Below are positions 50,471 to 63,100 of a stretch of DNA of 64,000 bases, piece by piece. This DNA is from Edolisoma coerulescens. Taxonomy: Eukaryota > Chordata > Aves > Passeriformes > Campephagidae. Location: the NCBI GenBank assembly GCA_013397115.1, contig VWZW01005525.1, positions 1-64,000 on the forward strand, in the 5' to 3' direction. Under the pieces are notes generated by a model that ran no database searches, was not told the DNA's origin, and was given only the letters and a program-made list of their open reading frames with translations. The translations under genes and the position numbers were made by a program. Position 1 is the first letter of the stretch. Every line of letters starts with the position of its first letter.

Positions 50471-53400
50471 TCCTTTTTCTTCTTTATCAGAAGGGCAATA
50501 TTAAATACAGTATGCAACACAGTAATAAAGAAGAATAATGAAGTTTCCCTTCCTTATGCAATATTTCTTTTCATTAAGTCATTACCGGAAAACTAAACCT
50601 CTTTTTTGCTTTAAACAAAGCTCATAAGCAGCAAAGTTCTGTTCTGTTCTGTTGTCTTTGACAAATACATGTATTTAAATATTATGCAATCATTTTGTTG
50701 CTTTTTGGAATCTATAGTAAAATCTATAAAATTATAGGACTATAAATCTACAGTCCTATAGCTAGGACTAGTTACAACAGGAGCCACTCTGTACTTTGGT
50801 AATCATATTAAGAAGTAGAAAAAACAGAATAAATAATAATAAGAGTGGATAGCAAATTTATCTAAGATTTCTTGGAATTAAAAAATGTGGAAAAGTGGAA
50901 GCAAATACCTAATGCTTCAAATAATCTTTTAAAAAGTTACAACAGAAATAGGCACAAAATTTAAAAAAAAATTAATATAAGAAAAACATTCAGATAAATA
51001 TCAACAAACAAAGGTGAAAGGAGGATAAGAAATAGGCCAAGTAGAATATAATTTTAAAACCATATTAGGCAGAGATAGCGAAAGATAATGTCAAGAGAGA
51101 CTCAACAAATAATGAAAAGGCAGAGATAACTGGCCAGACAGAATGCAGTTGCAATGTTGCGGCACCATCTGAGCCTGCACTGTATGAAGGAAAAGAGTTT
51201 TGAAAAGATGGTATACTAAACTGCCAATTTGATACTGGAGAAAAATTATTGAGAACTGATTTATAAATGTTTTCTTCATCTCTAATCTTTTCTCTGAGAA
51301 AAGTTAAAATTTATTTATCACAAATACAGCATGATAGGTAGATGTTTTGCTGAAAGGAAAAAAAAAGAAAAGGAATTTGAGAGAGAAAATGGAAGGAAGG
51401 AAAATTAAAATTTCCCAGAAGGTAGAATAAAAGGAAACTCTCATTAATTTTATTTTTCCTGAAATACAAGATTTTTTTCCAATACTTAATGCCACTATAT
51501 CTTATAATTGGAGAACTCTGTTGAAATAATGCTTTTGCTCCTTTTCATAAACCTAGTGGAGTTCAATTTGGTTGGTTTCAAATCAAACTGGACATATGCC
51601 ATGGAAAAATTAGTGTTAATGAATTCCTGGGCTGAATGCACCATCTTTGAATTTTTAGCACATTTTAAAAAAAGGTCAACATGCATTAATCAGGCAACAT
51701 AGCAGAATTTCATTACTCCATTTTTTTTTTCCCAAAGGGGCAGCAAATTTAAATAACAATTGGAAGACTCAGAAATACCTCACACATTAGCAATTCCTGC
51801 TTGTCGATAACTGAAAATAAACCAAAATGCTTAGCTCCCATTTCATTTTTATTACACTTGTTTACAAAGTGATCTGACTTCAAGTTTCTTAACATGTGGC
51901 TTGATTTCATGGAGACACATATTTCTCTGAAGCACTTACATTTCTGCAATCAAAGCCCTGTTTTGCCTAAGTGACTATTAACTTTATCAGCATTACTGCA
52001 AGCAACAGAGACTTGTTGCAGACACCTTAACTGTAGGATCAGCAGAATTTGGAAAAACAGATTAGGGCTCACTTCCCTCTCATCATGAATAGGTAATTCA
52101 AAATTACCTTTGGACAAAAGAGACAAAAACAATACTGGATGTTCATGGGTAGAGAACAACCTCTTTATGAAGCAGGAATGTATGTGTCACAGGAGAGAGC
52201 AGTCAAGAAATAATTTCCCCACTCTCTTCCCTTCTCACATCTTTCCTGCAGCAACTATTGACCAAGACTCCCATTCTGAGTACTATCAGTAGCTGTAATG
52301 TCAGGGCAGAGTTGCCCAATTTTACACTGAACCAGCACTGTCCTTGCTAAAGCTGTAGGTTTCAAGCAGCACTTTTTCTATTCGATCATTAGTCATTTTT
52401 CAGTACAGGTGGATGGGAAATACTTTCCCACTGCCTAAGATTTCATTTTCTTTTATTTCAAATCAAGATGAAAAATTAAATTATCCAATTTTTATCGATT
52501 GTTCAAGCAGAATCTATTTCTACTATATAGGCTGTTGAGTTTCATTTCGATCCATTATGATCCATTACACTATTTAAATAACATCCAGTTTTCAAACAAC
52601 AACAACAAAAAAGATATTTTTTAACTAAGAATTTACTTTATGATATGCTTATTGCAAATTCTTTGTAATGTTCCATATGTCCCACAAACTGTTTTATTTG
52701 GTACAACATTCCCCCTACAGTGACAAGCAAGAACACTTTGCATCCCTATTTTTTAGGCCACTGCCCATTTACCTTCATCTGCACTGGGGTAAATACTGTC
52801 TTGGTGTCAGTCTGTAAAGTCATTTCTGAAAGATTTGTTTAGTGTGGTTCATTACCATGAAATTTAGTGTGGTTAGTATTGCAAAGATTATGTGCAAATG
52901 AGCGCATCTGTAATTCTAATTCTCACAATTTAGCTCTGTTTTTTGCTGTTAACCAGACTTATTAGCATTTTTAACTTAGAACATTATTTGTTGAATAGAA
53001 AGCATTGCAACCGATGATCACTGTTGGGCATAATAAAAAATTCCCAATTTGATAGAATTAGCTGAGTAACTGTGTTCAATTTTCTTGTAGTATTGCTTTG
53101 GGTACAAAATTGCCAGAGAATGGGATAATTCTGCTCCAACAGTACATATCCGATGTTATAGTATCTGAGCATATGTCACCATATCATAGGGTCTTCCAAA
53201 ACAAATAACTTGAGGAAAAATTTAAGTGCTTGACTACATAATCACTGGCACTGTTTCAGAGTTCCTGTGTGTAAATACTGACCTGAAGAAATGAATAGTA
53301 CATTTTAGATGGGCTTGAAGTTCTAGAATTCATTTTGGGCCAATGGGAAAAAGAGACAACTGAGAGAATAAAAATGTTTGGGTTTATAATCTCCTTTCTT

Positions 53401-56400
53401 AAAAGTTACCAAGATATTTTATTCTTTTTGGTTTTTTAATGATTGTTGAATTGAACAAATAGGAGAGAGAGGATTGATAAATGCCAGTATAGAAATAACA
53501 GATTTGTTAAGAAATGTTATTTTCAGACTGAGGTACTTATGGTTATTTGGAGAAATAACTCAGCAGTACCTGTTTGTATGTTTAAAACTGATTAGAGACA
53601 GTCTGAAACCACCCAAACAGGTGCGGGATGTCCATAACATTGATATCCCTGTAGGCTTGTTAGAGTTTCACCCTGAAATACTGGTTCTAGATATTCTTTT
53701 ACACATGTGGACTGAAGCACAGTAATTGAGTCCTTGTGTGTATAGCAGTTAGAAAACCAATGATAATTTTGAGTAAAATCCAGGCCCAATTCTCCCTGTA
53801 TTATTATATATAATGGAAAAATTTCCATTCTCCATATTGATGTTCAAAACCAAGTCACTACAATAGATAGCTACAGATCATGCAAGAGTAAATTACAAGC
53901 TAATCCTGCACCTTGATAATAATTGCTACTTAGCTCTGTTGCTTGATTTTTTTATATACTTTAGGATAAGGATATTGATTTGGACAATAAATTTGCATTT
54001 ACAAACAGTTTACAAATTTAAAATTCACAGATTCCTTTCAAACAGTTCCTATGATTCTTCTCATAAATCTAAGTACATGGATTTTTGACAAATTGTGCAA
54101 AAAGGAGACCCAAGGATAGAGATTAATCATCTGAGGAATGTCATCTCTTTTTGTGGACTCTGGAGGCAATGCCAATGACTACCTAACACTAGGTATCACA
54201 CCTCTGGATGGAAACTATGAAGTCAAATGGATCCTGTTTAAATTAAATCTTTTTCCTTGTAAAAGGCCTGATCTTTTTTACTAAATTTCTCACTAGGACA
54301 ATTTTTAAGAACACCAAATTTTATTGAATTTGCATTGCAGGGAAAGGAACAGAAAAAAGCATTTCACTGTAGTTCAGTTTGACCTAAAGCCATGTATTCT
54401 TGAACTTCTACTGTTGCACTCTTACTTTCTTCCTGCATGAACTCTTCTGTATGGATTTTTTTAATATAAAAATATATATATTTCAAAGTGGAAAATAAAT
54501 TTAGAATAGAAACCTAAACATTGGGTTAGAAAAATTTTAAAAGTTTTTAACTTTTCATTTCCTCCTTTCAAAATAATATTATACAAAAACCAAAGTAAAT
54601 TATGAAATACATTTTGATTAAATAGAATGTTCAAGTGCATCCTTAGAGGAGGCACGAATTTTCACTCATGTTTTACACACCATTGTTTGTTTGCTGGAAG
54701 GTCATAAGTTAAACTCCAGAGATCACAGAGGCACACTGAACACCTTGCATCCTGAAAGGAACACCCAAATTCTTGAATTTACAGTCAGGCAGCACTGTGG
54801 AATTAGGATTTTTAAATATATGAAATTTCCCTTGATTGCATACATAAAATTCTGTTTTACAAGAATTAAAATGGATATCATAGAGTTTAGTTTGTTATAT
54901 AAAATACATTGATTTAAAGAAAAAACTCAAATTTCTGGCCTACTCAGCATAAAGGCCAGAACCCAAGATGCAGAAAACAATACATTATATATTGACAGCC
55001 TGAATTATATTCTGAAAAACTTAATTGAACTTTGGATTTGTTCTGGTTAGAAATATATTTGGGGGTGGGAGGGGGATTATATAAATAACATCTCAGAATA
55101 AAAATTGGAATTAATTTCTCTTTCTAAGAGAAGCATGCAGCATTTTGCAAGGTAAATATAACTGTCCTGCTTTTCTTCTGAGTAAGAAAAGATTAGGTGT
55201 GTTTGAGTTGGTTTATTTGTTAATATGTATTGAAATCTGCTACTGCTTTTTCAAAAATGCAAAATACTACTTTTTCATGTGTGTCTGTTATAGTGTGCCA
55301 GTCATGCAGGTACATGGGGATACAATTCTGTGTCTGCAGACACAGTGCAATTCTTGGAACTCCACAGACACTATCCAGATCCTGGACAGAAAATACTTTG
55401 TAGGATTTGCATATTGCCATGCAAGGTAAAAGTATTTAAGCTTTCTTCATTTAAGACTCATTTGATTTGCTGAGCTGAAAAATGTTGACTCGTGTTATAT
55501 TGACTCTGTTCATCCACCAACCCTCTTGTCTCTCTGTTGAGACAAGATATCTGACTCAGGTGAGAGTTTAGAAAGTCTTAAGCATGTTGCATTTTCATCT
55601 ATTATTTCATCTACTAGTTTTCATCAAATTTTTTTCTTCAGGCTTTGACTCATTCTTTTCATTTTCTGTCTCTCATTTGTTCGTTTGGGTTTTTTTTAAG
55701 CAGTCTATGACTTTTGTATCAATATTAATAGTTTACTGAAAAACAGAATTAAACATCTTTTCTTCTCCTCCATAGTTCCCTTTACACCATCTCATGATAA
55801 AGAAGATAGCTGAACCAGACAATTAAGCACCCCCTTTTCACTCTTATTACAAAACAGAAAAAACTTCCACCCGAAACCTGCTAAAAGGAAGGTACTTTGC
55901 AGAACACACATGCAAAGTCAATCCCTGAGCAATGCCTGGCTAGAGAGAGCTAAAATATATATCATTACATAGCCAAGTACTTTGCTGATACCTCTTTTAT
56001 TGTTACAAAAACAGGCTCCATCCCGAGTACATCTCCTTTCCCAAAGACACAGCAGGGCAGCAGAGTCCATACAGAACCTGGTAAGCAACAGACTGAAAGG
56101 TGTTAACCTTCACTTCACCACGTTAAGAAATTAGAGTAGGAAGACACATTCTTTTGCTCTGCAAACTAACATCTGGCTTATTACATGCAGACCTCCCTCC
56201 AGCCTTTTTCAACTACAACCTAGTAAGCCTTCATCAACCCTTTCTTCTGCATATTTTTGACTTCATTCACTTATTATCAGTCTTTGAGCAAATATTTTAA
56301 TTTAGATAACCAGAGCATTCCTTCCTGTGTATATTTTTGCAGAAATTAATCCATTTGCTCAAGTAAATTTAAAAAAAAATTTCAGTAAAGTCTTCACCCG

Positions 56401-58488
56401 TATCACCCACTTTTGACCATCTAAAGACAAGATAGCTCAGCCTACAACATTACCCCTATTATCTTTCAAGATTACAATATCAACGAATCAAAGAATACTT
56501 TGTACTTGACAAGACACCATGTTAAAAATGGTAAATGTAAAGGATATTTTATCGTGGAAAATCAGCAGCTATTTACAGATTAAGGCAGGTTCTGAGTAAA
56601 TCTGAGGAATAATCATCTGGAAAATACCACCCTGGAACTCTGTTAAAAATACTCGAACCTGATGCATCATTTCCATTTGTCTAATGACAGCAGCTTACTT
56701 AATACAGAAATTTCTGGCTACTCATAAAAATAAAATATATATTGAGATTCTTAACATATATTGAAATGCTTTTTTTTTTTTTTTAGGACATCAAGCACTG
56801 TTCTTCATGGTTTATTTATTTCTATGTCATTGCATTGTAATAGAGTAAAAAAAAACCCAACAGACCAACAATCCTAAACTTTTTCCTGTAAAGAAGCAAA
56901 CTACTTTACACCACTGATAGTTCACAGAGCTGCAGATACAGTAGAACATATGCACTGCTAATCCATGTTTTTCTAGTGACAACAGGGAAGCTGGACTTAG
57001 TAGAAATCTAACAAAATTCAGACAGAAGGATATGGCCAAGGTCACTGAGTACCAAAGATATGTAAGTTAGTTAATGAACTATGCCCTAAAGAGTAGTTGG
57101 AAAGCATTAGTTTATTCCTATGAAAACAAACTTCAAAACATACAACCCCTGCTATCACCTATTCTCCTCAGCTGAACCAAGACACTGCAAAATTATCTTA
57201 AGTGTACAGCTTCATGTACTCTCATTGTACACAGAACTGAATGAGATACAGCCTCTGTTCTTCCTTGTGCAGCCCCTTTTGGTTCTTTAGCTACAAACAC
57301 AGCTCATTCAGTCATTTTCCTAGCCCAGGAATGATTTTTCGAACAAAGTTTCCAGATCAAGATCCAAGATCTAAAATCAAGCCTTTTTTTTTTTTGCTTC
57401 TGTTTAAGATATCAACTCTGAGAGAAAAGACTCTTGTGTGGGAATTAATCTGGAAATTCTGCTGATGATAGACAAGATAAAACAGAGCACAGCTCATCCA
57501 TCTGCAACTACATTGATCGGCAGTACTGACAAGATAAATGTGTTTCTGTCACTAAGCTAGACAGGGTGTTCAGAAGACACATAAGAAGCAGACCTCTTCA
57601 GGACATAAATACAAGTATATAAAGTTGATTTTTCTGACTACATTCACAGGAAAAGTTTCCTCCTCAAGAGTTATGATTAGAAGGTGAGTATATGCTTTTC
57701 CTAAAGTAGGCCAGTGAGTATTTTGTATTCGCACTTTGGTAACTCTTCTATTGGTTCACCTGAATACAACAGTGAAAACAGAATTTTGCTAAATACAATA
57801 AAGTCTTCATCACAAACTAGACTTATTTTCAGTAAAAGAAAATTTTTCTAAAAAGCTGCCAAAATATCAGTGATAAAAACTGAGCAAAATCTGATTAAAA
57901 ATAAATATCAGAATTGTAAGAATTAAGTCCGTCTCTTGAACATAAACGATCTAGCCTATTATTTCATACAATAAGTATTTACTGATAGAAAGGTATATTT
58001 TCAGTAAGCAAAGAAAATTTTCAGATGTGTTGAAAAGACCTCATTTTTTATTGGAAACATCATAGTGATGAGTACTGACTACCTGCCTGGAAAGCTTGTA
58101 AATTTGTATTTTTACCTACAGGAAGACAGAAAAACTGACAAGAGTGTTTACACACTTCTAGGAAAGCAGAGAAGAGGAGGCAAGGTACTCTTTGCCTGTC
58201 CCAGCATTCCAGTCAACATAGTCTTAACTCAGAGAGGTTCACTTAACTTGATCTCCTACCAATTAATATAAACTTATAATTCCTGATTGTCTTCAAATTC
58301 ATCCTTCAATAATTAAACAAGCTCCTAGAGAATGTCTTCCCCACCGCCCCTTCCCCAGACTCAGTCCAAAATCTATCTCTCCTATCTCCCCTCCTAGTCT
58401 CAGCTTTCCCTACTTTGGCAGTGCACAGTGAAGGATATCTAGGATGTTGTCTAATGTTCTCTTTTTACTAGTCCTTGTTTCTTCCTTT
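50471..58488. other. Unique AT-rich DNA, no gene seen
   Basis: Eight kilobases without a recognised exon, RNA gene or major element. Noted items are a hairpin with 9-bp arms TATAGGACT/AGTCCTATA at 50733-50760, a CAA-type run near 52598-52612, a T15 tract near 56770 and a pyrimidine-rich stretch at 58340-58430. Open frames here are under 100 codons and featureless. Confidence 0.5.
50733..50760. repeat. Short inverted repeat (hairpin)
   Basis: Nine-base arms around a 10-base loop. It is AT-rich and has no flanking terminator or transposon context. Confidence 0.8.
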
Positions 58489-58717
58489 TGTACGGAAAAT
58501 CAGGCTATGAAAATCCAGGTCCAAAAAGGAGACAGAGGAGTCCTGCAAGTTTATTCGAATAAAGGGAGAGAGCACACAGTGGCACACACCCACAGGATTT
58601 TCTCTCTCAAGGTTTTGGAGGGCGCAGCCTCCTTTTATACTAAACTCCTGGCCCCTCTTCCTTCCCCCATTGGCTGAGGTACAGGGAAGGTACAGCCTGC
58701 CCGAGCCGCCCACCACA
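58489..58717 (-). mobile_element. Endogenous retrovirus LTR (3' LTR)
   Basis: Read on the minus strand this is a compact LTR of about 230 bp: it starts TGTGGTGGGCGG, has a CCAAT box (58669-58673), a TATA box TATAAAAGG (58631-58639), a polyadenylation signal AATAAA (58550-58555) about 75 bases downstream, and ends near CCGTACA. The distance from TATA to AATAAA fits a short R region. It is a different family from the ERVL-like LTRs at 5365 and 18627. The polypurine tract beside its start identifies it as a 3' LTR, not a solo LTR. No second LTR was found, so a target-site duplication cannot be checked. The U5 end is tentative. Confidence 0.85.
58551..58562. terminator. Palindromic AATAAA pair in LTR
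   Basis: The perfect 12-bp palindrome TTATTCGAATAA places AATAAA on both strands (minus at 58550-58555, plus at 58558-58563). The minus-strand one fits the retroviral R region; the plus-strand one could in principle end transcripts running the other way. Confidence 0.6.
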
Positions 58718-58730
58718 TATCCCCCCTTGA
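58718..58730 (-). other. Retroviral polypurine tract
   Basis: The minus-strand sequence TCAAGGGGGGATA abuts the TGTGG start of the LTR. A G-run of this kind immediately upstream of a 3' LTR is the primer site for plus-strand DNA synthesis in retroviruses. Confidence 0.85.
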
Positions 58731-59205
58731 ACTTGTCATTTTACTCCAAAGTTCAGAAGTTCAGGCTTGTGCAGACTCACTTGTCTTTTTCAGGAGTCAA
58801 GCTCTCTGGGCTCTGTAACAAACCTGCTGCTTAAAGTTGGTACAGACATCAAGACCCATTTCAAAGGCGTTAAAACCCATACCTTCACCCATGGAATTGT
58901 TCGTAAAGGCATTAGCACACACCTTCCCTATCACTCTTTTTCCCCAGGGCTCCTTGTTTCCTACTGCTCCCCTGTTCCAGCAGGAGCTGTCTGTGGGTGA
59001 CAGACTTGCAGGGTTGCCTGTGTCAGCCCCAGTCGGGGCAACCCACTCACGGGCCACAGTCCTCAGAGCCAAATCTCCTCTGGCAGGGAGCACTTCTCCA
59101 GCTGCATTTCCAACCATCGCTCTTTCCACCACTCCTCAGCTTTCTCCTCCACTTTCTCTTGAAATATTCCTGTTTGAATACACATCCTTTTTATTCCCTT
59201 AGCGG
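58731..59205 (-). mobile_element. Endogenous retrovirus internal 3' fragment
   Basis: This lies upstream of the polypurine tract on the minus strand and is the expected place for the 3' end of env or an accessory region. An open stretch of 111 codons (58797-59132) has no motif that I can assign to gag, pol or env, and no clear transmembrane helix. The composition is more GC-rich than the AT-rich flank to the left. The left-hand viral regions (gag, pol, primer-binding site, 5' LTR) are absent, and the join to host sequence near 59205 is inferred from the change in composition only. It may derive from a non-autonomous element. Confidence 0.55.
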
Positions 59206-59394
59206 AATCACAACTTCAATATACTTTAATTGCAAACTCAAGCTTTCCTCTCAGACGACAGGGATAGATTTTATTGTGTGCACACAGAGCACACCTCCGC
59301 CCCTCACCCCGGAGATAACACTGTTTGGGTTAAGATTACCGCAGTTTGAGTAAGCATGCCTCACAACCTTCCCCTTTAGCCTCTGTAAAACGCC
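59206..59394. other. Transition between retroviral fragment and CpG island
   Basis: About 190 bases with no recognised element. It may be host DNA or remaining retroviral sequence. Confidence 0.4.
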
Positions 59395-60185
59395 AAGCCC
59401 AGAAGTTTACAGGACTTGTCAGGCACCGGTGGCGATCAGCCCTCAGCTCCTGCCCCGAGGTGCCGGCTGCCCTGCGGCTGCGGGGGTGCCCAGGGCGGAT
59501 GGCGGCGGGAGCGCACGGTGCGCCCCGGGCGGCCACGGCAGCGCCTCCGCCCCCGGCCCCGCGGGGTCTCGCAGCCCTCGGGCTGCTTCTTCCGAGCTTC
59601 GCAGGGGGTCCTTCCCATGACGGGCACCGCCCACTGATACTGCCGCTGGCAAACTTCGTCGGGTCCAGAGCTTTCACCGCTTTAACTTACTGCCGAGCAA
59701 CATAAACTTTTCATTCCCGACTCTGGTACTAAGAAAAATAAGCAGTGGGAAAAACCCCTCCTCCCCTTTCCTGAGGCTCCACTTCAATCGTCTGCCCTCC
59801 CTCCTCGCTGCCTCCCAGGCCCTTGGTGGGGCGAGGGCCGGCGGTGCCGCAGAAGGTGGCGGTGCGTCTGTGCCCCTCGCTCTGTCCCCCACTCTGCAGT
59901 CCCGCATCTCCCGGCTCCTCTGCCCTGGCTCGGCTCCACCCGTGCCTGCCCGGCCTAAGGCACCCTTCTCCCAGCTCCTCGCGTGCTCCCCGCTGTGCAC
60001 CCACTCCTCTGCCTGATGGAGACAGCCCCTGACGGGGAGAGGGAGCTCCCCGCAGGGCTGGAATCAACTCAGGACGGCTCAGAGCCTCTCCCGTCACCGG
60101 GCACCGGGTACCGGGTCCCCTCGGTCCAGCCCGCTGACAGGGGGCTGGTGCAGCCCTGGAGAGCCCAGAGGCAAATCTTCAGATG
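59395..60185. promoter_or_regulatory. CpG island, orphan promoter candidate
   Basis: The only strongly GC-rich, CpG-dense stretch in the window. By hand I count about 30 CpG in 59421-59680, against near absence of CpG in most of the window. A second dense part spans about 59820-60140, with a GC-box-like GGTGGGGCGAGG at 59824-59835. There is no TATA box in an obvious place. Both strands carry open frames of 110-120 codons, which GC-rich DNA yields by chance; they have no domain. CpG islands of this kind in vertebrates usually mark transcription start sites. A GTAAGT donor on the minus strand at 59685-59690 could end a first exon lying at 59691 and above. Direction and product are unknown. Confidence 0.75.
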
Positions 60186-63100
60186 ATTTGCTTCAAAAGC
60201 GTGTTCCTGATCTGCCCTGAAACATTAATGTGGCTCTTCCGTTTCTAGGCCAAAACTGAAGTATAAAATCAATGTCTTAATTTTTTTTTTTTTTAAACTA
60301 AAGAAAGTAAATATTGACTTCCTATTGACTTCAGTGTTCTACCGTTAGGACCATGGTAAAAACGTATTAAATAGGGTTGAATATGTTAAGATTTTTGCCA
60401 ACAAGGTGTGTATCCAGCTGGCCTGGCCAGGATCTCTTCTTCTGTGCTACACAGGAGAAGAGACTTGGCAGTGGAGTCCTCACAGCAGCTCTGGGTCCTC
60501 TTGACTGGCAATGACAAACTCTATAACCTTTAGTAGTTATCAGATGTTAGGACTGTAATTTGGATCAAAATCTTGCTTACTTCAGTCTCCATAGATCTTA
60601 GGCCACATTTCTTGACTGCTGGCCAGGTTTTTCTGGTTAGGTTTTTTTCCTTTTTTTTTTTCTTCCTTCTTTGTTATTGCATGTGTCCTTAAAATATATG
60701 TTTGCAGTTTGTTCTCCTGAGCAGCTAACAGGAAAAGAGCTGGTATATGTGACAAAATGCAATCTTGCTGCCATCTTCATTGCATCACAACGCAGGATCT
60801 TGGCTGACAGTCAGCTGGGCTTTGATTTTTCCAAATTCGAGACTTTTAGTCTTGACATAATACATTTCTTAATTTTACTGCTGGGAATAGTGTTTTGGAA
60901 ATAATGTTCTGTGTTTTCAACACAGGGGTTTTAACCTTGTCACCCTTTTAACTCTTGTGTTATATTTTGATTTTAGTGCCTACACACACATTTCCAGTCA
61001 AAATAACTCCAATCTTAGCAATTTTGTTGCAAATTTCTTCGCTCTCAAATAGCAATTCCCCATCTTCCTGCTGTGGAAATGCATCCTTAAGAGCTGCAAA
61101 TGACGTTAAACCTTAGCCAGCTTAGGCAGTGCTCCAGATTGTTGGCATGACACATTAGCATTACCAGCTCCTGTGCCTCTTTCCTGTAGTGCCTGATGAA
61201 ATGGAAGAAGATGGGTCAAATGAAGGGAAATAACAGTTCATGTTCCTGTAATCTTCTGCCATCAGTTGTACAGCAGTGCTAACCCCTTGAACTTCAGCCT
61301 TATTTATCCTACTTTAAAATGTTGTAGAAAAATCAAGTCTGTGTGGTCTCTTTTGAGTGGATTTTATTATTTATAAGTCTAATGCTCACCAGTTATAGAC
61401 CAGATGATCAGCTGGTGAATTCAGTACAAATTTACTGGCCTAAACCAAGTTTCTTTGAAACTAATGAGAACCCAGCTCAGACAAAAATCATCTTTTGGCT
61501 TTAAACTCCTATGTAGCATCATGTATATGTGAGATGAGTAAAAGATTCAAGTGCCATATTAAAAAGAAACCAGTCTTTAGGTGCTTTAGGAATTTGATGT
61601 CTGGGGTTGAGAGAAAAAATAAGGTCCACTGTGCAGCTTTCTGTTGTATTTTAAATTTAAAAAGGGAGATGCAGCAAAATACATATTGTAAGATTAACTT
61701 TCACAAAGCTAAAATCATCAAATAAATACTCCAAAATTTCAAGGCTAGTGCTGCTTTCCAGTAAATATAATTGAAACACCTGAAAAACTTTACGTAATAT
61801 AATTGCTATTTATTTTGGAAATACAAATTTCTGCCTGTCTTCTGTGAGCTAACTGGGTCTTTTTCGAAGAATGCCTTAGCCAGATTTCCTGGTATAGCCT
61901 ATCTACACTGTGAAGCTTTGGAAGATAGTCCTTTCTGTACTTAGGTGTACAGGTAAACCAGAGTTATAAACTGTTTGCCTCTGTTGGCAGACAGATGATT
62001 AGACAGACGGTGCATGCCAGGGAACATCAACATATCTCAGAATTAGTTTATGATCTTTTTTCTTGGATCATATTTGGAAATAAAATTGTAAGCTTGGCTG
62101 CCTGAGGTGGGTAGGATCATATGTTGGGATCAAGAACCTGACTACAATTAAGGTAGTTCGAAGAATGCCTGTCTTATAAAAGGGATGGTCTTCCCAGTCA
62201 GAACTTCCTTCATGCATTAGAAAGAAATATATTAATGTATAAATGAAAGGACGCTGTTTTCTTTCTGGATCTTTCCTCCGAATAAAATACTGCATTTTCA
62301 CTTTGTCTTTTACTTTCTCTACATGTACACCTACTCTCAGACCAAATTCCTATTGAATTTAATGTGGGAGTAAGGTATCTCTCTATCTAGTTGTTTCTTT
62401 TTCAACACCAGAATTATTTCGGTAATCTTCTGTTCTGATGAACAAAGCAAAAAACATCTCCTTGTACCTTAACAAATACAGGATTTTAAATTATGGAGTG
62501 CTCACCCAAGTACTTAGGTTCGTTCAGAATTTATCACTGAAACAGATTACTTGCCTTATTTTAAACCCCACTAAGAACAGTCTATTTTTATTAATGTCCA
62601 TTGCTTAATCAATCTGATCTTCCCACTGAAATTAAATTGCTAAACTGTTGCTGATATCAATGGTATCAGGATCAGATCAGACCTACATATAGCACAATCA
62701 GTAGTTTTGTCATTCTTAAAAGGTTTTGTTTGGTTTAGAAGTGAAAAGCGATTTTGTCAGTGGATGTCCAAGAGCAGTAAAAGAAGAAAAGATGTAAATT
62801 TAAGACTCCATATAAGTGTGCCAATCTGTACTGAAAAGATTCACCCGGGAACCTGCTCTTGGTGTTTAAACAGAAGTGGCATCAGTGTGCTGGGGGTTCC
62901 TTCAGCCCCTGGGATGAGGTGGCTTCTCCAGAGCCAGGCTGAAATGCCTCATATGGACAGAAAGAGAGGGCAGCATGATTGCTTCCTAACTGCTCCTTGC
63001 TTAATAACCATCCTTCTCTCTGACTCTTCAGGGTGCTTGGCCTCATCACGACTTAATTTGCTGTTTCCACAGATGTGTTTTCATTACATGAAATAACATA

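Noticed and set aside
59336..60097. Several overlapping open frames of 110-120 codons on both strands
   Set aside because: GC-rich CpG-island DNA has few stop codons; the frames are rich in A, P, R and G and match no known protein.
62707..63096. 129-codon open frame on the plus strand
   Set aside because: No domain, signal peptide or splice context, and ordinary base composition; most likely chance.
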